Source: Firmicutes bacterium ADurb.Bin248
GTDB taxonomy: Bacteria; Bacillota; Clostridia; Christensenellales; CAG-138
Length of the DNA stretch: 43,632 bases
Direction of reading: 5' to 3'
Assembly: GCA_002069725.1 (NCBI GenBank)
Contig: MWBW01000024.1
Coordinates: 1-43,632, forward strand
The notes under the pieces are model-generated. The model worked only from the letters and a program-made list of their open reading frames with translations. It ran no database searches and was not told the DNA's origin. Of this stretch, positions 15,849 to 23,609 are shown piece after piece. Position 1 is the stretch's first letter. The number at the start of each line of letters is the position of its first letter. The position numbers were made by a program, and so were the translations under genes.

Positions 15849-17297
15849 TTACAGGCTCTCGCCGAAATCCGCGCGGAACCTGCGGGCGAGCTTCTCCTGC
15901 CAGTCGTCCACGGGAGCGAGGCGGCCGAAGAAGAAGCGCAGCACCGACGGCTCCTCGACGAACTTCAATCCGCCAACGATCTCCCGGTTCCTGAACAGCC
16001 ACACGATGCGATCGATGGCGTACTCGACCTGTGAGAGCGTGAACACGCGCCGCGGGAGCGCGAGGCGCAGCAGTTCCATTTCGGCGAGCCGCTCGGAACC
16101 GTCCGGCTCGCGCTGCTCGGATATGGTGCCGCGCTCCATGCCGCGTATGCCGCCCGCGATGAACAGCGCCGCGCCCAGCGCGCCCGCGGGATACTGCGTC
16201 TGCGGCACGTGGGGCAGGAAGCGCAGGGCGTCGAGATGGCACCCGAGGCCGCCTGCGGGCAGTATCACGGGCACGCCCTGCCGGTCGAGCTCGTTGCACA
16301 TGTATTCTATGAACTGCGGCCCCTGGGAGATGACGTCCTCATCCATGGTCTCCTCGAGACCCACGGTCATGGCCTCCATCTCGCGCACGCTCATGCCGCC
16401 GTAGGTTAAAAAGCCCTCGAACATGGGCACGAGTTCCTTCATGCGCTCGCACAGCTCCTTCGAGCGCATGCACATGCCGCCGCCGCGCGCCGCGCCGAGC
16501 TTCCTCGCGGAAAAGTAGATGATATCCATGGCGTCCGCCATGGCGCGCGTGATCTCGCGCGTGGTCATATTGCGGCAGGCTTCCTCGCGCTTTTTGATGA
16601 AGAACAGATTATCCTGCCAGAGCGAGGCGTCGATGACCGTGATGATCCCATTCTCTCGCGCGATCTTCGATACGGCGAGCATGTTTTCGAGCGAGAGGGG
16701 CTGGCCGCCTATGAGATTCGTGCCGGATTCTATGCGGATGAAGGGAATGTTGCCCGCGCCCTCTTTTTTGATGAGCGCGCGGAGCTTATCAAGGTCGAAG
16801 TTGCCCTTGAACGGGAAGTCGCTCACGGGCTTCCTGCCCTCGTCGACGACGAGCTCCTCCACCACGCCGCCCATGCGCGTGAAGTGCGCCTTGGCGGTGG
16901 TGAAATGGAAGTTCATGGGGATCACGTTGCCGGGCTTGATGAATGTGAGCGCGAGTATGTGCTCGCACGCGCGGCCCTGGTGCGCGGGCAGGAAGAACTG
17001 CGTGCCGAATATCTCCCTGAGCTTATCTTCGAGCCGCGTGAACGTGGCGCTGCCCGCGTAGCTGTCGTCCGCGACCATCATGGCCGCGAGCTGGTTGTCG
17101 CTCATGGCGTTGACGCCCGAGTCGGTGAGCATGTCGAGGAAGATGTCCCTGTTGGTGAGAAGGAAGGTGTTGTTGCCCGCCTCGTTGACGGCCTCGAGCC
17201 TGCGCTCGACCGGGGGGAGGCCGAGCTTCTGCACGATGCGGACCTTGTGCATCTCGAGGGGAAGCTGTTTGCCGTTTGCGAATTTGATGGTGTCCAT
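15849..17297 (-). CDS. Tyrosine phenol-lyase/tryptophanase-like PLP enzyme
   Basis: A 482-residue fold-type I PLP enzyme of the beta-eliminating lyase family, which splits Tyr or Trp to phenol or indole, pyruvate and ammonia. Family blocks: LTDSGVNAMSD, DSYAGSATF, LPAHQGRACEH, GNFDLDKL, SGTNLIGGQPLSLENM, and the PLP lysine in YFSARKLGAARGGG. GIRGMERG keeps the Arg that in tyrosine phenol-lyase binds the phenol ring. The PLP-contacting DATR of that enzyme is DASL here, and the segment after the lysine is diverged, so substrate and even reaction are uncertain. The start at 17297 follows AGGAG. A T-box leader with a Tyr specifier controls it, unusual for a catabolic enzyme. Confidence 0.8.
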   Translation of the reverse strand: MDTIKFANGKQLPLEMHKVRIVQKLGLPPVERRLEAVNEAGNNTFLLTNRDIFLDMLTDSGVNAMSDNQLAAMMVADDSYAGSATFTRLEDKLREIFGTQFFLPAHQGRACEHILALTFIKPGNVIPMNFHFTTAKAHFTRMGGVVEELVVDEGRKPVSDFPFKGNFDLDKLRALIKKEGAGNIPFIRIESGTNLIGGQPLSLENMLAVSKIARENGIITVIDASLWQDNLFFIKKREEACRNMTTREITRAMADAMDIIYFSARKLGAARGGGMCMRSKELCERMKELVPMFEGFLTYGGMSVREMEAMTVGLEETMDEDVISQGPQFIEYMCNELDRQGVPVILPAGGLGCHLDALRFLPHVPQTQYPAGALGAALFIAGGIRGMERGTISEQREPDGSERLAEMELLRLALPRRVFTLSQVEYAIDRIVWLFRNREIVGGLKFVEEPSVLRFFFGRLAPVDDWQEKLARRFRADFGESL

Positions 17298-17372
17298 GGG
17301 TGTTTCTCCTTTAACAATAATATTTTGCTCGGAGGCACCCTTTGGCCCGATGCCCTCCCGGCGAGGGCATAT

Positions 17373-17675
17373 AAAAACGCTCCTCCTCCGTTGCCAGAGG
17401 ACGAGCGCCAAATCCCGTGTTACCACCTCAATTCGCCTGCGCCTCGCGGCGCAAGCCTTTTCAAGTACGGCGGATGACTCCGCGATACTCTACCGCGATA
17501 ACGGGCGAAACCCGTTCCAGCCTACTCGGCGTCGCCTTTCGATGGACTGCTCAAAGCGTGTATTCCCGGGCCGTACCTGCCGCCTCGCACCATCCGGCGG
17601 CTCTCTGGAAGGCCCCAGGGGCGAGCGCCCCACCCGGTACTCCTTCGCTGTCAGCGCATTTGTTTATCAAATCAG
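17373..17675 (-). ncRNA. T-box riboswitch with UAC (Tyr) specifier
   Basis: On the minus strand, 5' to 3': stem I with GCG-AAGGAGTA-CCGGG opposite CCCGG-GAATACA-CGC. This is the specifier loop with its AGUA and GAA sides, reading specifier UAC at 17562-17560. Then come the AGAGAGCCGCCGG distal loop and GGTGCGAGGCGG, the GAGTAGGCTGGAACGGG region, the T-box proper GAGGTGGTAACACGGG (17429-17414), and the terminator GCTCGTCCTC-TGGCAACG-GAGGAGGAGC followed by TTTTT (17408-17373). UGGU in the T-box fits an A discriminator base, as in tRNA-Tyr. Uncharged tRNA-Tyr should stabilise the antiterminator and switch on the downstream lyase gene. Confidence 0.9.
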
Positions 17676-17680
17676 GTGTG

Positions 17681-17709
17681 ATTATACACGGGCGGAACGG
17701 TTTTGTCAA
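17681..17709 (-). promoter_or_regulatory. Consensus sigma-A promoter of the T-box/lyase unit
   Basis: On the minus strand TTGACA (17709-17704), a 17-bp spacer and TATAAT (17686-17681), a perfect match to consensus, placed just upstream of the T-box leader. Confidence 0.92.
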
Positions 17710-17865
17710 CACCGATCATATATAATATTTGATTTCCTTTATTGCCCGGAAAATAACGCTTTTTGCCGAAACCGTCCGGATCGCGCCGCGCCGGGGTGGA
17801 AACCGGCGCTCCCGCGCGCTATAATACGAGATAAATTAGGCAAATGATTCGGAGGGCGGCGAAGC

Positions 17866-18735
17866 TTGGAACGGAGCGCAAACGCAAAAAGCATATGGAT
17901 GCTGCACGCCGCTGTGATGCTCTTCGGCCTCTCGGGCGTCGCGGCAAAATTCGCGGCGGCTTCCGCCGTCACGATCGCGTTCGGCCGCTGCGCCGTTTCG
18001 GCGTGCGTGCTTTTGCCGCTGCTTTTCGCGAGAAGGGAACCGCTTGGCGTTACGCTCGCAAAGGATGCGCCTTTGCTCGCCGCGGCGGGGCTGCTGCTGG
18101 CGCTTCACTGGGTTTCGTTCTTCGAATCGGTGAAGGTCGCCTCGGTCGCGATCGCGACCATCGCGTTTTCGACGTATCCGCTGTTCCTCGTTTTCCTTGA
18201 GCCGCTCGTTTATCGGGAGAAGTTCCGAAAAGTCAGCCTGCTCTTCGCGCTTCTCCTGCTCGCGGGCGTAATCGTGACGATACCCGAGTTCGCGTTTTCC
18301 GATAGAACGCTGCGCGGCGTGCTCTGGGGCATGCTCGCGAGCCTCACCTACGCGGGACTGAGCCTTTTCAACCGCTCCCTCGCGGCGCGCCATTCCGGAG
18401 CGAAGATCTCGCTTTGCGAGCAGGCGATCGCCGCCGCCGCGCTGCTGCCCTTCGCGCTCGCGGCCGGCGGGCGGCCGAGCCTTGCGGACGTCGCCGTCAT
18501 CGCCTTCATAGGCGTGTTCTGCACGGCGCTGGCGTTCTCGCTGTTCGTGGCGGCGCAAAAGCGCCTGAGCGCGCAGACCGCGGGCGTCGTCGCGGGCATG
18601 GAGGCGGTCTACGGCATGCTGTTCGCGTATCTGCTGCTCGGCGACGCGCCGGCGTGGAGGGAAATCCTCGGCGGGGCCGTCGTGCTCGGCGCGGCGCTCG
18701 CGGCGACATGGAGGAGGGAAGCCCCTACTCCATGA
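17866..18735 (+). CDS. EamA-family (DMT) transporter
   Basis: A 289-residue integral membrane protein with ten predicted membrane segments in two EamA repeats, the layout of drug/metabolite exporters such as those for amino acids or related compounds. The TTG start at 17866 is chosen because GGAGGG lies 9 bp before it and the first membrane segment begins soon after. Motifs: AVMLFGLSGVAAKF, LHWVSFFESVKVASVAIATI, and AGVVAGMEAVYGMLFAYLLLGD in the second repeat. It diverges from the T-box/lyase unit with about 150 bp between the promoters. The substrate is unknown; export of an aromatic metabolite is a speculation based only on position. Confidence 0.9.
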   Translation: MERSANAKSIWMLHAAVMLFGLSGVAAKFAAASAVTIAFGRCAVSACVLLPLLFARREPLGVTLAKDAPLLAAAGLLLALHWVSFFESVKVASVAIATIAFSTYPLFLVFLEPLVYREKFRKVSLLFALLLLAGVIVTIPEFAFSDRTLRGVLWGMLASLTYAGLSLFNRSLAARHSGAKISLCEQAIAAAALLPFALAAGGRPSLADVAVIAFIGVFCTALAFSLFVAAQKRLSAQTAGVVAGMEAVYGMLFAYLLLGDAPAWREILGGAVVLGAALAATWRREAPTP

Positions 18736-19321
18736 TCTTCTTCTGCGCGGCGAGCCTTTTGCTCGCCCTGCGCACCGGTATGATGATGACCTGCACGAAA
18801 ACGAGCGTCGCGGCCAACACGGCGAGCGCGGGTATCGTGACCGAGAACAGGTACGGCAAAAGCATTTTCCCGGCTTTCACCGGCCCGCCGATCAACTCGG
18901 GATACTGTAATACGGCGGCGATAAGCTGCGTGGCGATGGTAATACACAGCAATACGCTCACGCCCGTCGCGATGGCGACGACGCGCTTGCAGTGCGCAAT
19001 TTTCGAGTCGAGATCGGAATAGATCTCGAATTCGCCCTCCCCGGCCTTCCTGCGCAGGTATACCCAGCGCAGATAAGAGGCGACCTGCTCGACGCCCGTT
19101 TCCTCGAGGAAGCGCAGGTACGCGGCGCTTTCCGGATGCGAGGGCAGATACTCGAGCAGTTCCAGCCGATAGACGTATTCGCCCCGGACGCCTTCCTCGA
19201 ATTCGTACCGGATGGCGCTCGCCGCGATGAGGTGCAATCCCCTGGCGGACATTTCGTTGAGCCACTTTTCTTCTTTTTCGTACGCGCCTATGGTGAAGCA
19301 CTTATATACGACATGCCTCAT
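18725..19321 (-). CDS. DUF2812 membrane protein
   Basis: A 198-residue protein. The N-terminal 100 residues match the DUF2812 pattern (KCFTIGAYEKEEKWLNEMSARGLHL, YRLELLEYLP, YLRWVYLRRKAG), followed by two membrane segments (about 122-144 and 160-183). Its start codon overlaps the stop of the upstream PadR gene (ATGA), so the two are co-translated. PadR-DUF2812 pairs are common in Firmicutes, where the membrane protein is thought to be the regulator's partner or target; its biochemical role is unknown. The last 11 bases overlap the convergent EamA gene. Confidence 0.88.
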   Translation of the reverse strand: MRHVVYKCFTIGAYEKEEKWLNEMSARGLHLIAASAIRYEFEEGVRGEYVYRLELLEYLPSHPESAAYLRFLEETGVEQVASYLRWVYLRRKAGEGEFEIYSDLDSKIAHCKRVVAIATGVSVLLCITIATQLIAAVLQYPELIGGPVKAGKMLLPYLFSVTIPALAVLAATLVFVQVIIIPVRRASKRLAAQKKIME

Positions 19322-19638
19322 ATGCGGCCCTCCATGACGGTTTCCCCGCTGCGCACGAGCTCGCGCAGCCGCGCGAGTTCCTCGCGCAGCGCCTGCCTGC
19401 CCTGTTCCGTGATGACGTACTCCTTCTTGCGCAGGGACGCCTCCCCCTGCGCCGCACAAATCCACCCGCGCTCGAGCAGCGCCGTGAGCGCGCCGTAGAG
19501 CGTGCCCGCGGCGAGCCGCACGCGCCCGCCGCTCAGGCGCTCCGCGTTCTGCATGATGCCGTAGCCGTGGAGCGGCTCCAGAAGCGAGAGCAGTATGTAG
19601 TACACCGCCTCCGTCAAAGCGCCGTTTTCGTAGCCCAT
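19318..19638 (-). CDS. PadR-family transcriptional regulator (with DUF2812)
   Basis: A 106-residue winged-helix protein: ALTEAVYYILLSLLEPLHGYGIMQ (helices 1-2), RVRLAAGTLYGALTALLERGWI (recognition helix and wing) and a short dimerisation helix, ELARLRELV. This is the compact PadR-s2 type. The start at 19638 follows GGGAGG. The promoter just upstream overlaps a 17-bp palindrome, consistent with autorepression. The stop codon overlaps the DUF2812 start. Confidence 0.92.
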   Translation of the reverse strand: MGYENGALTEAVYYILLSLLEPLHGYGIMQNAERLSGGRVRLAAGTLYGALTALLERGWICAAQGEASLRKKEYVITEQGRQALREELARLRELVRSGETVMEGRI

Positions 19639-19680
19639 TAAAATATCGCCTCCCGTTATATCGCCGTCCGTTATAATTGC

Positions 19681-19710
19681 ATTATATCGGCATCCGATAT
19701 ATTTTGTCAA
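19681..19710 (-). promoter_or_regulatory. PadR promoter with overlapping palindromic operator
   Basis: On the minus strand TTGACA (19710-19705) and TATAAT (19686-19681) are 18 bp apart. The perfect inverted repeat ATATCGG-CAT-CCGATAT (19684-19700) covers most of the spacer and runs into the -10 box, the expected place for an autoregulatory PadR operator. Confidence 0.8.
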
Positions 19711-19738
19711 CGGGTATCCGCGAATATTTCCGTGGGGA

Positions 19739-19768
19739 TTGACACACGGCGCCGCCGCGCCGTATTAT
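19739..19768 (+). promoter_or_regulatory. Promoter of the second PadR gene
   Basis: TTGACA (19739-19744), an 18-bp GC-rich spacer and TATTAT (19763-19768). It is back-to-back with the promoter of the first PadR gene. Confidence 0.65.
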
Positions 19769-19804
19769 AACTATTAGATATATCCTGGAGATATGGAGCC
19801 TCGC

Positions 19805-20356
19805 ATGAACCAAACGAATTACGTGATACTCGGGCTTCTGAGCGAAGGGCCCATGACGGGCTACGACATCAAGCGCTTCATCGACATCCGCTTCCGCTTC
19901 TTCTGGAGCGAGAGCTACGGCCAGATCTATCCTTCGCTGCGCGCGCTGTGCGGGGAGGGCTATATCGGCGAGGCCGAAGCGGGCGAAGGGACCCCGCGCG
20001 CGAAGCGGGTCTATCGCCTGCTGCCGCGCGGCATGGAGGTGTTGCGCGCTTGGCTCGCGCGCCCGGTCGGCAAGGAAACGGTGCGCCTGGAGATACTGCT
20101 TCGCATGTACTTTTCGCACCTGACGGAGCCCGAGGTCATGCTCGCGCACGTGCGGGAATTCCGCCGCGCGCACGCGCGCGACCTCGCGACGCTGCGGCTG
20201 TTCGAGAAGGAACTGAAGGCCATAGAAGAAGAAGACGCGGCGCATCCGTCTATCCTGCGCGTGATCGACTTCGGCCTGAAGGCGAACGAGGCGTATCTTG
20301 ACTGGTGCGCGGAAACCGAAAAATATCTGGAAGGAAGGCTCGGGCATGAGGCGTAA
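19805..20356 (+). CDS. PadR-family regulator, long (Vir/PadR-C) type
   Basis: A 183-residue protein with an N-terminal winged helix (YVILGLLSEGPMTGYDIKRFI, then YGQIYPSLRALCGEGYI, a wing, and KRVYRLLPRGMEVLRAWL). A C-terminal helical domain follows (about 90-180, LLRMYFSHLTEPEVMLAHV), the Vir_act_alpha_C layout. The ATG at 19805 is preferred over 19793 because TGGAG stands 6 bp before it. The stop codon overlaps the start of the polyferredoxin gene by 11 bp, so it likely regulates that gene and is translated with it. Confidence 0.9.
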   Translation: MNQTNYVILGLLSEGPMTGYDIKRFIDIRFRFFWSESYGQIYPSLRALCGEGYIGEAEAGEGTPRAKRVYRLLPRGMEVLRAWLARPVGKETVRLEILLRMYFSHLTEPEVMLAHVREFRRAHARDLATLRLFEKELKAIEEEDAAHPSILRVIDFGLKANEAYLDWCAETEKYLEGRLGHEA

Positions 20357-21104
20357 AATAAGGCTGATGCTCGCCTGCGCGGCGATGTTCCTTTTCCCGC
20401 TGACGTTCAATTATCTTTCGCCCTATGTTTCCATAGACGGGGCGATGGCGGGGCTCGTTTCGGGCAGCTTACTCGTATTCGCGCTGCAGTTCCTCTCGGG
20501 CATCTTCCTCGGGCGCGCGTGGTGCGCGTGGGCCTGCCCTGTCGCGGGCATCGCGGAAATCGGGCGCGGCGTCAACGACAGGCGCGTCAACATAAAGAAA
20601 CTCGCGGCCGTTCGATACGCGATCTTCGGCGTATGGTTCGCGGCGCTCGTGGGCGCGTTCGTCCTTGCGGGCGGCATACGCGGCCTCGATCCGCTGCATC
20701 TGACGGAAAAGATCGTTTCCATCGACGAGCCGGCGAAGTTCGTCACCTATTATTTCGTGCTGATCGCGCTGCTGGCGCTGACCTTCGCCGTCGGCCGCCG
20801 CGGCGCGTGCCACGCCATCTGCTGGATGGCGCCTTTTCTGACGGCGGGCGAGCTGGTCGGGCGGGCTCTTCGCGTCCCGCAGTTGAAAATCCGTTCCGAG
20901 GCGGAAAAATGCGTTTCCTGCGGCCTGTGCACGAAGTCGTGCCCCATGAGCATCGACGTCGAAACGGAGATCAAATCCGGGCGCGTCAAATCCCTCGCCT
21001 GCATCCGCTGCGGCGCGTGCGCGGACTGCTGCCCGAAGCGGATTCTGCGCTTCGCATGCGGCGAGGCGAAAGATAATGTGATTTACGGTAAATCAGTTTA
21101 TTAA
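20346..21104 (+). CDS. Membrane polyferredoxin, NapH/YccM-like (4Fe-4S)
   Basis: A 252-residue membrane electron-transfer protein. Four to five membrane segments (about 7-25, 33-55, 90-110, 133-150) precede two C-terminal 4Fe-4S clusters with ligands CVSCGLCTKSCP (189-200) and CIRCGACADCCP (219-230). The first loop has WCAWACP (59-65) and a later one has GACHAICW, the paired Cys motifs of the NapH/CcoG/YccM family. Such proteins pass electrons across or along the membrane, often between quinol or ferredoxin and a reductase. No reductase gene is adjacent here. The start at 20346 follows GGAAGG and overlaps the PadR gene. Confidence 0.88.
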   Translation: MRRKIRLMLACAAMFLFPLTFNYLSPYVSIDGAMAGLVSGSLLVFALQFLSGIFLGRAWCAWACPVAGIAEIGRGVNDRRVNIKKLAAVRYAIFGVWFAALVGAFVLAGGIRGLDPLHLTEKIVSIDEPAKFVTYYFVLIALLALTFAVGRRGACHAICWMAPFLTAGELVGRALRVPQLKIRSEAEKCVSCGLCTKSCPMSIDVETEIKSGRVKSLACIRCGACADCCPKRILRFACGEAKDNVIYGKSVY

Positions 21105-21105
21105 A

Positions 21106-21180
21106 CTCCCGCCCGTCGACACGGCGCGACAAAACCCGCGCGAACAGCCGTTTCTGGCGCGACGGGCCGGGAGCTTGTTT
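21106..21180. terminator. Long stem-loop between convergent genes
   Basis: CTCCCG and CCCGTCG (21106-21118) pair with CGACGGG and CCGGGAG (21160-21173), followed by CTTGTTT on the plus strand. It lies between the convergent polyferredoxin and holin-like genes. Confidence 0.6.
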
Positions 21181-21192
21181 CGAGTCGGCTCC

Positions 21193-21477
21193 CTATTTCT
21201 TTTTCCAGGCTTCGGTCGTGATAAAATCGTACCCGCCGTTGGCGGCGAGGCTCACGATCACCGCGTTCACGAGCGAGAGAACCGCGCTGCCCCAGGTGAG
21301 CGCGCCCGTGAACAGGTTCGCAAGGATCAATATCGCGAACGCGACGATCCACGAGAAAATCCGCGTGGGCAGCTTCTGTATGAAGCTCACTTCCTTGAAG
21401 AGCTGCGTGACCAAAATCGTCGCCACGAGCGCGCCCGCATAGGTTGCGAGCCCCGACCAGGTGAAGAATTCTTCCAC
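21193..21477 (-). CDS. Small holin-like membrane protein, copy 2
   Basis: A 94-residue protein, GTG start preceded by AAGGAGG. It shares about half of its residues with the gene at 9329-9607, including EFFTWS, LATY, QKLPTRIFSWIVA and SLAANGGYD, and has the same three membrane segments with a charged tail (WKKK). This copy has the high-GC codon use of the host chromosome while the first lies at the edge of the low-GC island. No phage or wall-lysis gene is adjacent. The function is unknown; holin-like is a description of form. Confidence 0.75.
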   Translation of the reverse strand: MEEFFTWSGLATYAGALVATILVTQLFKEVSFIQKLPTRIFSWIVAFAILILANLFTGALTWGSAVLSLVNAVIVSLAANGGYDFITTEAWKKK

Positions 21478-21626
21478 AATATGCCTCCTTTCGACCGCAG
21501 TTTATATTTATGCGGGAAAGGGGGCGGAGTTTCCCGATAAAAGGCGGCGGGGACGGATTATCTCCCCGCGGCCGTCATGCGGAAGCCGTCGATAACCGGC
21601 GCGAAGGCCGGGGCAAGCCGCGCGAA

Positions 21627-21655
21627 AGCGCCGCGAAAAGCTTCGCGGCGCTCGC
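21627..21655 (-). terminator. Hairpin after the SH3/anti-sigma gene
   Basis: AGCGCCGCGAA (21627-21637) and TTCGCGGCGCT (21642-21652) form a perfect 11-bp stem 15 bp past the stop. The U-tract on the minus strand is short (TTTC), so termination is only probable. Confidence 0.5.
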
Positions 21656-21667
21656 ATGGCGCCCGCC

Positions 21668-23029
21668 TTACGGCGCGGCGTCGTAGGTCAGGTAATCCCC
21701 GTACGCCTCGCCGAGCTTCTTGAGCATGGCGTCCCGGTATTTGAGCTGCGCGTCCGTAAACTCGGGAAAGCCGCCGGGCACGCAGAATTCGACGATGCGG
21801 CTGCCGTCCTGATAGCGATAGGTCATCGGGCCGTCGGGAATCCACGGGGAGAGCTTGCGTTGGGCGATTTCCCGGAGCTGCGCCGCGGCGTCCTGCGAAT
21901 TTGCGTAGACGAGTATGTGCAGCCCGAAGCCCCGAAGCTCCCCCTTGAGCGAAACATCCGCGATCTGCATGGCTTTGATGGAAATGCGCATCTCCGGCGG
22001 CGGCGTATAATATCCCTCGAGGTCGAGCGCGCCGAAGCCGAAATAGAGCGATCGCTCCAGCCCGGCCGGATCGAGCGCATGGATGGCGGCGATGTTGCCC
22101 GGGCCGAGCAGCTTCACGGCGGGGTCGGTGAGCCACGCGCTCACGACGTCCGTCGTCAGGTATTCCCCGAAAACATAGGCTTTTTTGCCGTTCCATTCGA
22201 TCTGCGCCCAGGAACCGATGGCGCCCGTGCAGACGACCGCCTGCCCCGTGTAAAGCTCGGCGAGCACCGCGGATTCCGCGCGGGAAGTCGGAAGTTCGCG
22301 CACGTTGACGGGCTCCGTCGCGTACAGCGCGACGGGTATAAATACCGCCTGCTCGCCGGGCGCTTCGAACAGATAGGCGTCGTAGGCGTACGCGATGGCC
22401 CCGTCGTACTCGAGTATCGCCCATTTGCCGCAGATGCCGACTTTGTTGACGCGCTGCCCCGAATAGAGCGTGGCGATCTGGGGAAAGGAGGTGTCCGGCC
22501 CCGTGCGAACCGCAAGGTCGCCCACGATCGGGTACACCACGGCGGGCTTGAGTGAAACCGCCCGGCCGTCCTCGCCGGGGACGGCGTGCGGATTCTTCAG
22601 GTTTTCAAACTTCGTGCCGGGCGCGAACACGACCACGCGGGGATCATCCTGCGAAGCCGTAAGCTCCGCGAACTGGTTGGTTTCCCCGATGCGCAGGAGC
22701 GTCGGCGCGGCGTCTTCGGGCTCGAGCTCGTGCGTCACGCCGTCGATGACGACGCGGTTGTTGAGGGCGATGTAGCGCTCCCCGTCCACCACGACGGTCT
22801 GCGCGAGCGCGGGCACCGCCACGAGCGCGGCGAGCAGCGCCGCCGCCGGGATCAGCGCGTAGCGCAGCCGGGGCGCGCGCCGCGGCCTGGCTTCTGTTTC
22901 CCCGATGCGCGCGCGGATCTTATCGAGCAGGGCCGGCAGGCCCAATTCCCCGGTCGCGCGTTTGGCCGCAAGGCGCAGCAGAGCGTCGACGTCCGGCTTT
23001 TCACCTTTATGTTCTTTATATTCGTTCAT
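21668..23029 (-). CDS. Membrane SH3-domain protein, probable anti-sigma factor
   Basis: A 453-residue single-pass protein. The N-terminal 50 residues are cytoplasmic and charged (PDVDALLRLAAKRATGELGLPALLDKI), then one membrane segment (about 56-76), then a large outer part. The outer part has two bacterial SH3 repeats, LAVRTGPDTSFPQIATLYSGQRV and VNVRELPTSRAESAVLAELYTGQ, and an alpha/beta C-terminal region of unknown type. The start overlaps the stop of the ECF sigma gene by 4 bp (ATGA). A cytoplasmic segment, one membrane span and tight coupling to an ECF sigma gene are the standard arrangement of an anti-sigma factor; the SH3 repeats suggest it senses the cell wall. This role is inferred. 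Confidence 0.75.
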   Translation of the reverse strand: MNEYKEHKGEKPDVDALLRLAAKRATGELGLPALLDKIRARIGETEARPRRAPRLRYALIPAAALLAALVAVPALAQTVVVDGERYIALNNRVVIDGVTHELEPEDAAPTLLRIGETNQFAELTASQDDPRVVVFAPGTKFENLKNPHAVPGEDGRAVSLKPAVVYPIVGDLAVRTGPDTSFPQIATLYSGQRVNKVGICGKWAILEYDGAIAYAYDAYLFEAPGEQAVFIPVALYATEPVNVRELPTSRAESAVLAELYTGQAVVCTGAIGSWAQIEWNGKKAYVFGEYLTTDVVSAWLTDPAVKLLGPGNIAAIHALDPAGLERSLYFGFGALDLEGYYTPPPEMRISIKAMQIADVSLKGELRGFGLHILVYANSQDAAAQLREIAQRKLSPWIPDGPMTYRYQDGSRIVEFCVPGGFPEFTDAQLKYRDAMLKKLGEAYGDYLTYDAAP

Positions 23030-23538
23030 GATTCCATCGCCTCGCTTTCAAGTGCTTTTTCGAGCAGAGCCCGCGCGCGAAACAGCCGCGCGCGATAGGT
23101 GCCGCCCGGAACAAGCAGCGCGCGCGCCGCCTCCTCACAACTCAATTGTGCGAAATAATGCAGTATCACGGGCGCGCGGTAGATTTCCGGCAGCGCGAGC
23201 ACCTCCCGGCGCAGGCGCAGCGCGAGCTCCTTTTCCTCATACGCCTCGTCCGTCGAGGGCGGGGCGGCTTCATATCGGGATTCGGGCAATTCGCCGGGGA
23301 AAGACAGGCGGCGCTCCCTTCTTTTCCGGTTGAAAGCGAGGTTGCGGCAGGTTTTATAGAGCCACGCCCTCGCCTGCGGCGCGGCAAGCTTCGCGAGCGT
23401 TTCCCAATGCTCATAGGCTTTCAAAAACGTCGTCTGCGTCAAATCCGCCGCCGCGTCGTGGCTGTGCGCCACGCCGTATGCCGTCCAATACACCATGGCC
23501 GCATGGGCGTTATACAGCGCGTCAAACTCGCCTTCCAA
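23026..23538 (-). CDS. ECF-type RNA polymerase sigma factor
   Basis: A 170-residue sigma-70 family protein with region 2 (EFDALYNAHAAMVYWTAYGVAHSHDAAADLTQTTFLKAYEHWE) and region 4 (LALPEIYRAPVILHYFAQLSCEEAARAL, then a diverged second half). The TTG at 23538 is taken as the start because AGGGGG precedes it and TATAAT with TTGGAG lies at 23581-23609. The frame does stay open to 23790, but that stretch is hairpin repeat DNA upstream of the promoter. It drives its own overlapping anti-sigma candidate and presumably an envelope-stress regulon. Confidence 0.85.
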   Translation of the reverse strand: MEGEFDALYNAHAAMVYWTAYGVAHSHDAAADLTQTTFLKAYEHWETLAKLAAPQARAWLYKTCRNLAFNRKRRERRLSFPGELPESRYEAAPPSTDEAYEEKELALRLRREVLALPEIYRAPVILHYFAQLSCEEAARALLVPGGTYRARLFRARALLEKALESEAMES

Positions 23539-23580
23539 TCCCCGTACCCCCTGCGCGATCGCGTTCCTGTGAATAAGACA

Positions 23581-23609
23581 ATTATACGGCGCGTTTTGCT
23601 GCGCTCCAA
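23581..23609 (-). promoter_or_regulatory. Promoter of the ECF sigma gene
   Basis: On the minus strand TTGGAG (23609-23604), a 17-bp spacer and TATAAT (23586-23581), 42 bp before the TTG start. Confidence 0.7.

Noticed and set aside
18414..19022. Plus-strand open frame spanning the EamA end and DUF2812 gene
   Set aside because: Out of frame with EamA and antisense to DUF2812; Arg-rich composition typical of shadows.
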